A stretch of 64,000 nucleotides of DNA from Blattamonas nauphoetae (GCA_033064195.1 JARBJD010000225.1:57840-121839), one strand, 5' to 3'; shown: positions 10,501 through 19,097, counted from the stretch's first letter. Notes: generated from the sequence alone by a model not told the origin. Numbers and translations are program-made.

Positions 10501-10731
10501 GCAAGGGCAGCACGGCTCAGCACAACATCAGGAGTGATGAAAAAACACTATGTGAAACGAATCCAACCTCCCAACGAACTCAATATTTCTTCATCTCGGA
10601 GTGAGATGGCCATTAATCGGAGATCACTGAAGAGTGATCACGATAATGGCATTGAAAGAAGAGATGAAGAAATATTAGTCCCACCACCCACCACAGGAAC
10701 CAAAAAGAAAGGCAGAAGAAGACAAGCTTAA
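7558..10731 (+). CDS. DIRS tyrosine recombinase (long overlapping frame)
   Basis: The frame is open for 1057 codons. Only the last third, from about 9560, has recombinase-like sequence; the rest overprints the RT frame and is Arg/Ser/Pro/His-rich. The recombinase part has a helical core-binding region (DATERQYAGAIRKW), then the first catalytic Arg in HHAIRYTEAARIRRE (about 10131). A box-II-like YTLKHAGIS follows (about 10440), then the tyrosine in KKHYVKR (about 10549). The usual HxLRH appears as YTLKH, so the His and Arg positions are substituted. The enzyme would integrate the circular DNA intermediate. The last 50 residues are encoded across the internal complementary region. How the recombinase is translated (own start, or frameshift from the RT) is not clear from sequence. 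Confidence 0.85.
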   Translation: MNGGGNGFFEGAPHRGTPTNSEHQQDPTPHSLSGMPNAQTTQKHPQEDRHPPTTNDGRRNNKSGRKGKSTPSHWWEDKILRRGLEGVQVRRIDQRRRGSRMVREWPTDKRWVPRRNTTGYQGDSGTSSDTHGGTQTTSHPQGRGGRGQSVQSHLCDPQEGWGMEKDPRLPRSKQTRHSASLQDGGRRHSGKNDHKWNLVLYPRPNTSLSSHPTPQGKHPLLRVQKRWNRLPTDYSLLRSSVSAEDVHKAPPPSHLQISTRVPDRCLSRRFHYIWRHSKRGGKEHRDGGSTTPTIRFHNQFREVKTDPDARRPISGLRLEFDGYDSLGGRIEKKKDCAEHQGTDPPTQGRSADKSALNGISGRKTASARFCRRPRPLLHARDGGVETGTRHEGRLRRDGRPNGGGARRDCLVEGPPQGADPKVNYTFQPVHHHDDRRQRVGRRRCVAERKGSQTLARAVRIWRQHVKQPAGGNGSTDGIKGGNRSKPDPPIRSHTRDIRQHDCCCKHQPEKYMSFTPPSVQEPLRRGAPNTLSSLGRTHRWHRKYSGRSPLSDERCLGLLSQIRSIQPVDGQITSQANHRRVRFSEQQAGITLLEPDEGGRISGLKRPHSRLDGGGLCLCIPANPTHSASDQQTLSLPPDDSPHHSGLVDNPGARSITPGFDYISLSGQDGSNHPDGTRDESIPEQPTPRSPSRILAGEIWEGLAEEIGISKDTMIWILAGISDATERQYAGAIRKWIIDSDMAGRDWRDTSEVTVANYLSKLIASTKNKKKRPPHVDRSALSTLSQLLGKGQVGASMIVSATMKGMKKVYPQQARYSDTWDASKMEGELDRMWLNRKDISDEEVQAAITIILVLHHAIRYTEAARIRRETITISDETTVSFLTRLKTGDEPEKVTLRQDGLSEGNRLTNWLGELDRRRTPSFNCQLLCSSDGEERSGGDLARMAGVIMRRAGIDTDKYKPYTLKHAGISKRIDRGWGEDDVARAARLSTTSGVMKKHYVKRIQPPNELNISSSRSEMAINRRSLKSDHDNGIERRDEEILVPPPTTGTKKKGRRRQA
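7562..9667 (+). CDS. DIRS reverse transcriptase / RNase H with Dam-like tail
   Basis: This 701-residue frame starts at an ATG. The RT core has KKDGEWRRILDCRGVN, TLDLTQAYLHIQL, FGLASAPRTF and the catalytic YLDD (AYLDDFIIFGD). RNase H follows with TDASEWGVG, NRREAMAV, ISDNTT and VADRLSR. A C-terminal block (IDAFASANNKR, YAFPPIPLIQRVI, VLIIPDW) matches the methyltransferase-like domain found after RNase H in DIRS elements. It copies element RNA into DNA that is then circularised. The frame is intact and the YLDD aspartates are present, so the enzyme could be active. It overlaps completely with a longer open frame starting at 7558, whose 3' part encodes the recombinase, an arrangement known from Dictyostelium DIRS-1. 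Confidence 0.92.
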   Translation: MAEATVFSRGPLTGAPQPIQSTNKIPHLIHSAECPTPRRHKNTPKKTDIHQPPTMVEETINQEGKGNPPHLIGGRTRYFAEAWREFKLEGLIKEGVEVEWSGSGPPTRGGYPVEIQQGTRETQALHQILTEELRQQVIRKAEEGEVKAYSPTFVIPKKDGEWRRILDCRGVNKHVIQRHFKMEGAATVARTITNGIWFCTLDLTQAYLHIQLHRESIPYFGFRSGGTDFLQTTLCFGLASAPRTFTKLLRPVISKFRPEFPIVAYLDDFIIFGDTASAAERNTETVAAQLRQLGFTINSAKSKLIPMQEGQYLGFVWNSTDMTVSVDESKKRKIAQSIKERIRQHRAGARTRAHSMASLVGKLQALAFADDRAHFYTREMVAWKQELVTRGGYGETGDLTEAVLEEIVWWKARLKEPIQRSITPFSPSITMTTDASEWGVGVVWQRGKEVRHWQERFEYGDSMSSNRREAMAVLMGLREGIAANQILPYDHILVISDNTTVVANINRKSTCLSLLPVFRNLFDEAHQIHCRLWAEHIAGTENTVADRLSRMRDVSDYYLKSEVFNQLMDKLQVKPTIDAFASANNKRVSRYWSLMKEEGSQGSNALIQDWTAEDCVYAFPPIPLIQRVINKLYHYRPTTVLIIPDWSTIPGLDQLLQVSTTSVCLGKTDQITQMGPGMRASQSSRPPGLLRAFLLGRSGKV
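10579..10676. repeat. DIRS internal complementary region
   Basis: Positions 10579-10636 are the exact reverse complement of the element's first 58 bp (3241-3298). Positions 10637-10676 are the reverse complement of its last 40 bp (13345 leftward, ignoring the nested insertion). The two pieces abut, which reproduces the circle junction. In the DIRS model this region templates completion of the ends and closure of the circle. Confidence 0.95.
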
Positions 10732-10760
10732 TCACTTCATCTCTTCTTTCAACTCCCAAC

Positions 10761-10870
10761 GGAGTAACAAGGGGTTGATCGAAGCTATCAATTAAACTAC
10801 CATTTTTTATCATTATACAAACATTATTGCTTGATATTGTAACAATTCATGGATAATTAACTCAATATTT
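10761..10870 (-). repeat. DIRS right inverted terminal repeat, proximal part
   Basis: This is the reverse complement of the left terminal repeat from GTTACTCC inward. It is interrupted after CTCAATATTT by the nested DNA transposon and resumes at 13309, where ATTT is duplicated, running to 13345. Confidence 0.9.
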
Positions 10871-11208
10871 GTCCCAATAATTTTGAAAAGAGCCAAAACA
10901 CTATGGTATGTTTCACAAATCTGAAAGTTGTCCGCTGAATGTCACAATTTTGTTTGTGGAGTGAGTTGTTTTTGAGATGACGTCAGAGAGACGATCAACA
11001 CCTGAATCACTTGTTCTGCCCGATTTTTATCCAAAAGTGAGATCCTTGAATTAAAAACTGTGAAGTGGACAATATCGGTTGAATGCGAATGTGGTGCGTA
11101 CGAATGGATTTGTTGTGACGCAGCATTCTAGTCAGCTGGTTTTGAGTGATTCCACCGGGGATGAGGGAGCAGTAGTGGGAGGGGGCACCAAATCAGTCTA
11201 TTATCGCC

Positions 11209-13222
11209 ATGTCTGTGCCACTAAATAAAATTGGAAGAGTTCAACGCAGTCGCCTTACGAAAAGCGCATTCGAGGCGATCAAAGCCATCTGGTCGCATGA
11301 TCCATGCGACCTGATCCATCACCTCGTAACCAGGTCTTGCTGGTGTCCGACGGTGATGGAAAGGATAAATGGTGTTCATGATGGTCTGCTCTTTCATATC
11401 CTTTCATCGAAAAGTTCGACAAAAATTTAGAAAAAGAGAAAAACATACTGAATGATCTCTTTGAAGTCTGTAAAAAACCACGAATCGAGGCGATCGATGT
11501 CGAATCTGTGTTATGCGCCCATTTTGGATTTCAGAAACTTTGTGATAATGGGTATCCGAAGTCGAGAAGTCGGTTCAAGGCAGCACAAATTCACTACAAG
11601 AAAGGAATCCACAAAAGAATGAAAAATACACATCCGCCACCGTCAAAATCGAAATTATCTCAGAAAGAGATGGAGTTATTTCGATCATTCATACTTGACA
11701 ATTCCACAGAAAGCTGCACAAGCCAGACGCAACCGACCAAGAATGTCGAATCATGGATGCACGGGAGGGTCTTAACAAAGATCAAATCGGTATTGTGGCA
11801 AAAAATGGTTCAAGAAACAGCCATCAAAATGTCATACAATACATTCTGTGACCTAACAAGAGGGATCAAGTACCCTAAAAAGAGAACTGATGTGTGTCCA
11901 GACTGCATGAGGTTGAATGAAGCCCAGAAAGAGTTTAAGCATCTAGAAGAGGATAATGAGACAAAAAAGGAAGAGATCATGACTGAGATTCTAGCATTGG
12001 AACGTCATCTGGTGGGAGCTGAGGATCAAAGGAGAGCGATAAAGGAAATACAAGCAAACCTCGTTCAAGGGGAATTCCTGATTATTGCTGACTTTAAAGA
12101 GAACTGGAAAGTTCCCATTGGCGGTGACGAATCTCAGCAGGATTGGTTCCACAAGCAACAACTTACGGATCTTGGAATGGTTGTGTTTACAAAGGATGAA
12201 CAAGGAAAAGAAGACAAACGAGTCTTTCATTTCATTTCCGAGATTCTGAATCACAACGCTGCATTTGTGATCGAGGCTTTGGAGGTCCTTATGGAGAAAT
12301 CTCACTTTGATCGAGCCCACAAAATCAATTTTGTTTCCGACTGCGGCCCCCATTTCAAAAACAAACAGCTGCTCTGCTACATCCTTTCAGATATACCAAC
12401 TCTGGATCAGTCAGTGTCAACCGTTGTCCACTTCTACTACGAACACCATGGGAAAAATATCTGTGACGCTGAATTTGGCTCCATGGTTCGCACCTTGAAA
12501 GAATATCCACCAGATTCGACCCTTTCCACAATCTCTGACTTCGTGAATTACTTTAGGATCGAGAATGAAAAACGTAAGACTCGGCACATTGAGTACATCC
12601 ATTTCTCGCCAACCTTCCCCGGCGAGGTTCCACAGATCGAGTTTGATGGGGTATCAAAATACCTCTCTTTCAGAATCACAGACAAACATCTCTTTGCAAG
12701 TACATCTGCCTCCATTGATGAAAACGAATGGATTGAGCTGAAATATCAATATATGAAGGTAGTTCATACTTTTGAAGTGAAAAGATGGCATGAACAACTC
12801 CTTGCGAAGAGACATGCAACTTCTCCTCAGAAGATACAGAGATGGACGGAACGATTTCAGGATTTCACACAAGGATCGTGTAAACGAAAGCCAGAAGGAG
12901 ATAATCGAACCATGGTGTGCCTCTAATTGTTTTTATCCTTCAGGTTGGTGATGACAATGAATTTAAGGACGAACCGATCATTCCAATCAAAAGATCGAGA
13001 TCCACAAAAATACCGTCGGAGAAAGCTGAACCCAGATGGAAGAGGACTCCCAAACCTCGGAATACGACGGAACTATATCTGATTGATGTGGATCTTGAAC
13101 AATATGAAGACAAAAGCGAAACCACAAGCTCAAAAAAGAGCAACCAAGGAGAAAAGGTCCCTCTGAGAACACCATTAAGCCGTGAGGAGTACGAAAAGAT
13201 GCTCAGAGATGGAGTATTATAA
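11209..13222 (+). CDS. DDE-type transposase with mini-introns
   Basis: The main frame (about 11431-12914) carries CPDC, then acidic boxes IIADFKENW, FVSDCGPHFKN and HHGKNICDAEFG, which fit a D-D-E/D catalytic triad. A 29 nt intron at 12915-12943 (GTGTGC to TTCAG) joins the frame to a basic C-terminal exon ending at 13222. A second putative intron at 11372-11430 would join an ATG exon at 11209; this three-exon model is 1926 nt and in frame, giving 641 residues. The first exon is the least certain part. The protein would cut and paste the element by its 19 bp ends. No frameshift or internal stop is seen, so the element may be young. Confidence 0.75.
12915..12943 (+). other. 29 nt intron in transposase
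   Basis: It begins GTGTGC and ends TTTATCCTTCAG. Without splicing the frame hits TAA at once. With splicing, the protein continues from NRTM into VGDDNEFKDE. Size and acceptor match the host introns at 46097-46130 and 46592-46623. Confidence 0.7.
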
Positions 13223-13345
13223 GTTCAATGGTATCCTTAACACATTATTGAGATTTTCATTTCGGTTATCACTGTGAAACGGATGGATTTTTTCAAAATT
13301 ATTGGGACATTTCTTCATCTCTTCTTTCAATGCCATTATCGTGAT

Positions 13346-13493
13346 GAATGTGATGGCAAGTTGTGGTGTGGATATTCAGTTGTGTCGTGTCGCGGAAGAC
13401 TGTTTGATTCCACCAAGTCACAGTCTAATGTTTTTTGAAAAAAGAATGGAAAAGAGTTATGTGATGATTAATGACGAGAAATCAATGAAGTGA
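13346..13493 (+). pseudogene. VRR-NUC nuclease, 3' part after DIRS insertion
   Basis: The frame resumes the nuclease at MNVMASCGVDIQLCRVAEDC and ends in INDEKSMK at the TGA of 13491-13493. CGVDIQLCRV corresponds to the last strand of the VRR-NUC fold, which in FAN1 proteins reads like GVDVEVCHV. The paralogue at 36498-36644 is nearly identical. The two halves are 10.1 kb apart, so the gene is disrupted unless the DIRS is removed. Confidence 0.8.
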
Positions 13494-13551
13494 GAAATAT
13501 GATGTACGCCACGATCAATCGATAACTGGCCACTTGGCAATCCGAGAATAT

Positions 13552-15855
13552 TCAATTCAACTTGCGTGTCTTCTCGCTCTTCCCTTTTCTCTCCTCCTCT
13601 CCTTCACTTGATGGGCGTATCCGCTTCTGTTTTTCGATCACTCGCGTTGTCTTCTTTGTCTCAACAATCACGTTTTCTTCATCCAAACGTGTTGTCTCTG
13701 CTTCGTCGACGAGTATGCCAGACACTTCGTCCCGCTCCAACGATTCTGCCTCATCATCCAAGTGTGTTCTCTCTTCGTCGCCGATGAGCATGCCGGACTC
13801 TTCATCCCTCTCTCTGTGGACACGTTCAAACTCTCTCCGTTTTTCATCCTCTTCCATCTTCGCTGCCCTTCTGATGATCTCTTTCACTCTCTGTCGTTCT
13901 TCAGGATTCGGATAGAGTGATTGGATGGCGAAGTCGAGTGTGTCAATCACTCCAACAAAATCCAGCTCCACATCTGTTCGGTGTGTGCATCTCTCTTGAC
14001 ACTCAGCTGGAACAATAAACATGAACCATCGCTTCACTTGAGGTGTCCAAGATCCATCTGAATTTGGCGATTTCGAGCGTTTATATTGCCTTCGAAGGAA
14101 CGATCGCAGATTTGTGAAGATTGTGTTGTAATGATCCATGTCCACCTCCTCCCACTCCCCCGACGAGACTTGGAATCCAACCAGCACATCAACACCACTT
14201 TCATCCTTCGTCCACACAAACGCATCAATTCCGGTTGGGTCCTGTCCTTTGAGCTTGTGTCCATCCCTCTGATAGACATCGACGAGGAGGTGGTCGAGCC
14301 AGAAGTCGTTGTGCCGAATAGCGTACCTTCTGTTATAGCATTGATACGAGAAGGCGAATGTCCAGTTCAGTTCATCAAACTTCGTCATCGATCCTTTCGC
14401 TGGATACACCAACACTTCTTGTGTGCGGCTACACATGGAGTTCAAGATTCGTTGTTGAGGCGTCCGTACTTCATTATGGCGATCGTCTTCGATGATGACA
14501 TTGTTCCTCAGAGTTTCGTTTATCTTGTCTAAACGCTGTTGGACGTATAGGGCTTCTCCAAGAACGCTGACTGGTTTGTTGTACTGCGGTGATATCAACA
14601 GACTTGATTCACATTCTCTACCTTTTCGAATGTCCGTCTCAGTTGGGGTGAGATCCTTGGCGAGTTGTATCATTGTCTCCTCAATGTCTGCCGAGAGCAT
14701 GCGCGGGTTCAGACCGAACATGTCGATGACGTTAAGCAATACAAATTGGTTGTGGTTCTCATTCGACGGGTTCCATCGCTCACCCCGTGAAGGCACGAGA
14801 ATTCTCTTTCTCATGATTCCATAACTCTGTTCGTCGCAGGCTGTGTATTCAACCATTCTTGTCTCAGGGAGAGCCAGAACAAGATACCTCACTTCTGGAG
14901 GCAGAAGGGCGATTGTGGCAAGCGAACACTTTTTGATCCACGTTTCAGTTTCCTCAACACTCTCCACAATACGAATCGAATCAGGAAGGAGTCGCCGAAT
15001 GAGCGGATGTGCCCTGATTGAAGACATCAAGCGATCGACTATTTCTTTTTCCAACATCTTCCAATTCGCTCCAGTATTATCTGCAGTTTGCTCGGCATAC
15101 TCGTTCTCCATTGACGACGGACTGAAGGTTTGAGTGATCTCATTTTGGACTTCATGGAGCTGGATAATGGACTCAATAATATCGTCGATATTCTCGATCA
15201 CTTGGCGACAGGGAAATGGCTGCGAAGACTGCTTGAAAGGGGTGTAAATCACAGTGAGAGGATGAAGGCTTCCGTTTTCATATCTCGGCAAGAGTTCCAC
15301 CAATTCTGAAAGGGGTATGTTCTTACTATTGGAATTTCCTTTCCCTGGCATCAAAATTTCCTGTTGTGATTGTTGTCGAGATGGTTCATTCGGAATTGTG
15401 GATTGAGAAGAAAACAGATCTTTCGGGTACATTATCATGCAATTCTCCGCACATGGCCGATAAACAACATGGCACCCACCATATCGTGGGACAAGAGGAT
15501 GCAATTGTGGAAGAAGAGCTGGATCGATTGTCTGGACATCAGAGTGAGACTCACTATCGGTAAGTACAATGTTGGACTCAGAATCATGCAGAAGTTTGTC
15601 ATCAAGGGTGTCGAGAATGATTGGAAGGAGTTGTTGCGAATTGAATTGTTCGATTGTCGAGAAAACTGTCGTTTCCAAATCGCGAACTGACGCCTGCCTT
15701 TGCATTTTGATTGACAACAAATGTTTGTTTGCATTAAACCAAATAGGGATTTCAATATCATTTGGATCTGTTGAATCCATTTTCGCTTTGTCTTTCTTGA
15801 AGCAGGGTGACTTCTGTTTCCTTTGTTTTGTTGTTGCGTCTGAATCTCTCAGCAT
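13552..15855 (-). CDS. 767-residue hypothetical protein, possible nuclease-like C-terminus (copy 1)
   Basis: An uninterrupted 767-codon minus-strand frame starts at an ATG (15855) encoding MLRDSDATTKQ. An early part (IEIPIWFNANKHLL, then SVRDLETTVF) could be a ubiquitin-like fold as in Crinkler proteins. Near residue 590 a GIDAFVW and VLVGFQVSSG pair resembles the acidic strand and Q-x-S strand of PD-(D/E)XK-like folds. The last 150 residues are charged and low in complexity (RDEESGM, EEERKGKSEK). Coding signal continues upstream of the ATG to about 16080 (EYFLWFDQYLDHSEEE, and in another frame NGRMVLRLKQKYPEIYHRIV), separated by a one-base shift near 15985. Copy 2 shares that shift, so either the real start is the internal ATG or both copies descend from a damaged gene. 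The function is not recognised. Confidence 0.6.
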   Translation of the reverse strand: MLRDSDATTKQRKQKSPCFKKDKAKMDSTDPNDIEIPIWFNANKHLLSIKMQRQASVRDLETTVFSTIEQFNSQQLLPIILDTLDDKLLHDSESNIVLTDSESHSDVQTIDPALLPQLHPLVPRYGGCHVVYRPCAENCMIMYPKDLFSSQSTIPNEPSRQQSQQEILMPGKGNSNSKNIPLSELVELLPRYENGSLHPLTVIYTPFKQSSQPFPCRQVIENIDDIIESIIQLHEVQNEITQTFSPSSMENEYAEQTADNTGANWKMLEKEIVDRLMSSIRAHPLIRRLLPDSIRIVESVEETETWIKKCSLATIALLPPEVRYLVLALPETRMVEYTACDEQSYGIMRKRILVPSRGERWNPSNENHNQFVLLNVIDMFGLNPRMLSADIEETMIQLAKDLTPTETDIRKGRECESSLLISPQYNKPVSVLGEALYVQQRLDKINETLRNNVIIEDDRHNEVRTPQQRILNSMCSRTQEVLVYPAKGSMTKFDELNWTFAFSYQCYNRRYAIRHNDFWLDHLLVDVYQRDGHKLKGQDPTGIDAFVWTKDESGVDVLVGFQVSSGEWEEVDMDHYNTIFTNLRSFLRRQYKRSKSPNSDGSWTPQVKRWFMFIVPAECQERCTHRTDVELDFVGVIDTLDFAIQSLYPNPEERQRVKEIIRRAAKMEEDEKRREFERVHRERDEESGMLIGDEERTHLDDEAESLERDEVSGILVDEAETTRLDEENVIVETKKTTRVIEKQKRIRPSSEGEEERKGKSEKTRKLN

Positions 15856-15989
15856 GTGTGAAATATCAGACTTATCGTATTCGACAAATAAAAGAGTGAA
15901 GAAGAATGGCGATGAGTGTTCTTCCTCCGAATGATCGAGATACTGATCAAACCATAGAAAATATTCTCTGTAATCATTCAGCTCTCATT

Positions 15990-16976
15990 GTCAAATCACA
16001 ACACTTGTGCTGTCCAGCGCCGACAATCCGATGATATATCTCAGGATATTTCTGTTTCAATCTCAAAACCATTCTTCCATTGATGACATCATCTTGTTTT
16101 AACCTGTTTCTCGTTTAGACGATGTTCGAAGCCTGTGTTCGAGTGAAGCTGCACTTAAACTGGTTTGTGAACCGGATCTGCTCCGATGATCGACCCAGTC
16201 AATACCGAAGAAGACACACTCAGGAAGTTGAAGAAAGATGAATGGACGAATGAAGCGGGAGTGGGAGAAACGTAGAAGAGGAAGAACAGAGAAACTGATG
16301 GAATGATGGAGGAATTGGTGAATGTATTGAAGGTCAGAGTAGTGAGGGTGACAAAGATACTGAGCCACAACCAAACGCACACCCAACAATGTCATCCTGC
16401 TGCCATGTTGGACAGTACTGAACTACAAAAATCAACTCAAAACGAAGGACAATCGAACGAGGATCGACACCAAGATGTGACACTGACGATGTTTGATTCG
16501 CTGGCGCAGGTGAGGGTGATTCATCCATCCCAATTGAGAGAGAACACACCAAACTGAACCATTTCAGAAAGATTCAGAGTCCAACCACAGATCCATGTTT
16601 CGTCACCATCTGGCTCAACTCCAACCCTGGCAGAAACCCTCCAAACTTCCCTCCTTCAACATTCTCGACACTTCTTGACTTGTGTTCCATTCTGGATCGT
16701 CTCAATCTGATTATCTGTCATTCTCCTCCTCCACTCGATGTCTCGAATCTGTGATTCATGATGTCATTATCACTTCACAGTGTTTAGAAGTTCCAAGTGA
16801 GATGGATGAATGAGAATCAAGGATTGGATGAACATCTCGCTTGTTTCCTCAGGCATCTAGCAATTAAATCACTGTCATTCACGTCATCAGATGTTTCTCA
16901 GTCTTTTTTGTTGTGTTTTAAGCAATTTGGCCAACAAATTTCACCTTCTCCGAGAATAGATCACAAACTCACATTT
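15990..16976. repeat. Duplicated flank block, copy 1
   Basis: This stretch recurs at about 39140-40080 and, inverted, at about 35160-35757. Similar short frames exist on both strands in all copies, but no frame has a clear protein-like signature. I therefore treat it as duplicated non-coding or decayed sequence upstream of the beta-helix 5' fragment. Confidence 0.55.
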
Positions 16977-18503
16977 GTGGGGTTCCGGTCCCAATGGGCA
17001 CCATCTCTCAAAATTTAAAAACACTTTAATTTAACCTTCACCAATACATAACCTGTGTCCGTTTTTGTAAATAATTAGTCCTTTTTGTGAAATGATGAAA
17101 CAAAACAAAGGTGTCGTTTGAATCCGTGAGCTATTTCTCTCCTTCCCTCTCCTCGAAGATTGATTCAGAAAAACGTTAATCGTCACAATCAAGACATGAT
17201 GGACTCGTAGAATGCGCCTGTCAATGGATCTTCGTGGATGTTGTATTTCAACTTGGGTTTGATCAACATGTCTTTTTTTCATACAACACTATCAATCGTA
17301 AGTTTGTATTTCTCTAGTTGTCACTCTATTTTCTCTCGGAATCTTCTCGTTCTCTGTTCATAGTTGTCTCAATAAAGCTGACTCTAGATGTGTTTAAGTT
17401 CACTCACGAACACAACACAATGGATATCAGGAGCCTCAGACCATCATATCAGTTGATGGACCGAATCAAAAAGTCGGAACAGTCGCAAATGTGAAGATCA
17501 ACGGGATGGTCCGCAATCTTTATCCCTCTGAACGGCAACCATCCTTTTATATCATTCAAAACCAGAATTCAACCAATCTAAGCTCAAGATCGTCAATGTC
17601 TTTGTCGATCTGATCGATGGCAAAGGGAGTTTTGACCTTCATAACATGTTCTTGGATTGTTGTGACCCTCTCAAAAGTTTGCTCTCCATTGTTCTTTTAG
17701 TCTCATGCAATCATAGTGGCTAGGCGACTTATCACATGTGAATCTATTGTTCGATTCGATATCTTCAAACAGACAGTCATGAACATGGAAAACGAAGGTG
17801 AGATGTCATCAAACTCTCTTTCCTTTCATACTCCGAATTAACAAAGTGAATGTTCCTGAAAACTCTGGAGATGCCTTCTTTTCTTCAATCAAAACATGAC
17901 ACAAAAATGTGGATGATTCCACTTTGGAAATATCCCAGTATGATCGTTGGACCTCAAACAATGAATCGCGTTTTCTTCCTTATCTCCTTTGTTTGATTCT
18001 CCCTCGTTCAATCTCTTCATTTCTCTCTTTCCCCTCTTCCTCAGCAGGTTCCTTTCATCGCTCAATTTGAAGATCACACCTTGATCAGCCATTCTGAACC
18101 AGTCTCCACAAATATACCAATTCACGTTTTAAACAGCCAACAATTCCACATTCCTCGGGCATCTTTCAATAATATCTCGTTCAACCAAATGCCTCTTCTC
18201 AAACGATCACTGAACCATCTGAATCTGAACGCCCATTTTGATCATGCTTGTTGAGCATGACCTATTCATCTGATAGTCAGGAGGAAACGAATTCGGACTC
18301 TTTCTGTGTCTTCTGTGGAAGTACCTTCTTGAAATTATCACTGTCACGTTTATTGCCATGATGGAGTGTTGAGATCGATCTGTGTTTTCTCACCGTTCAA
18401 GACCATTTCACTATTTTTGGACATCATATGTTGGTTTATTTCTCTAACATGTTTACATTGAGCTATTTGAAATGGAGACTGCCAATTGGGACCGGAGCCC
18501 CAC
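16977..18503. mobile_element. 1.5 kb non-autonomous DNA element with 24 bp inverted ends
   Basis: GTGGGGTTCCGGTCCCAATG at 16977 onward and the complement of GTGGGGCTCCGGTCCCAATT ending at 18503 form 24 bp ends with two mismatches. ATTT is present on both sides (16973-16976 and 18504-18507). The empty target is preserved in the paralogous flank at 35126-35147 (minus strand CACATTTTTGTGAAC). No transposase frame is visible. Around 17400-17620 a broken frame resembles beta-helix sequence, so the element may carry host gene fragments. Confidence 0.8.
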
Positions 18504-18643
18504 ATTTTTTTGAACTTGAATGAACCAGTCAGTAACTAAGAGAAAATGCACACTATCTTGTCGATGATACCTGTCTGAGGAAGATCAAACCCAAGATTTT
18601 GCTATCCACACGACAATTAACGCATTGTCGAGGGAGAAAAGCC

Positions 18644-18979
18644 ATGCGATTCCTTTTCTGGATGGTCACGATGATGTGGTCCGGATTCGCAGGAGATCAG
18701 ACCAAACTCGATTCTCTTGATGCTCTATTACACGCTCTTCTCCCCTCGACAAACGACATCGAGAGAACAACGAGAGAAATCCAACTAGAAAACAAATCGT
18801 TCTCATGCTCGCCGATCTCAGTTTCATCCCGCATCCTGTTTATCACTGGCCAGCACAATTCAATGATGACATCATTGCTATCATTAAACATCCAGCGACC
18901 GCAAACTGAGAACCAGAATCATCGAAGAGTCCAGAATCACAAACCCATCAGTCTTCTTTTCACCATAACTCATCGATAG
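18644..18979 (+). pseudogene. Beta-helix protein 5' fragment (copy 1)
   Basis: From the ATG, the frame encodes a signal-peptide-like start (MRFLFWMVTMMWSGFAGD) followed by LDSLDALLHALLPSTNDIE and LSLNIQRPQTENQNH. It matches the N-terminus of the large minus-strand beta-helix gene starting at 34995. Identity is lost after HKPISL, where this copy reads LFTITHR and stops. It is therefore a 111-codon truncated piece, brought here with the duplicated flank. Copy 2 is at 40259-40594. Confidence 0.75.
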
Positions 18980-19097
18980 ATGGAATGTTTGGGGAGAGTG
19001 AGGCTTTCTGTGAGGATTAAACGAAGTAAATCAACAGGACCACTCAACAATCTCGACCAACACATATCAAACTAAATGTGAAAGAAATCAGATTAGA

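Larger units (their letters stand above)
10871..13308 (+). mobile_element. DNA transposon nested in the DIRS right terminal repeat
   Basis: Perfect inverted ends (GTCCCAATAATTTTGAAAA at 10871-10889 and its complement at 13290-13308) bound a 2438 bp element. ATTT is duplicated at 10867-10870 and 13309-13312. The left terminal repeat of the host DIRS supplies the uninterrupted target sequence (CAATATTTCTTC). The element encodes a spliced DDE-like transposase. Its superfamily is not assigned; 4 bp duplications occur in Sola- and Ginger-type elements among others. Confidence 0.9.
3241..13345 (+). mobile_element. DIRS-type tyrosine-recombinase retrotransposon inserted in VRR-NUC gene
   Basis: The element has the full DIRS architecture: inverted terminal repeats (3241-3398, and 10761-10870 plus 13313-13345), an internal complementary region (10579-10676) that pairs with both extreme ends, and gag-like, RT/RNase H and tyrosine recombinase ORFs. 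The left flank ends in TTGCTTGGAT and the right flank starts GAATGTGATGG. The paralogous empty site reads TTGCTTGGATGAATATC. There is no net target duplication beyond a GAT present at both junctions, as expected for recombinase-mediated integration of a circle. Total length is 10,105 bp, of which about 2.44 kb is a nested DNA transposon and about 3 kb a host-like segment. Confidence 0.93.

Noticed and set aside
13562..13915. Plus-strand Ser-rich frames opposite the 767-residue genes (also 36713-37066)
   Set aside because: Antisense of the acidic, Arg/Glu-rich C-terminal tail; no independent signature.
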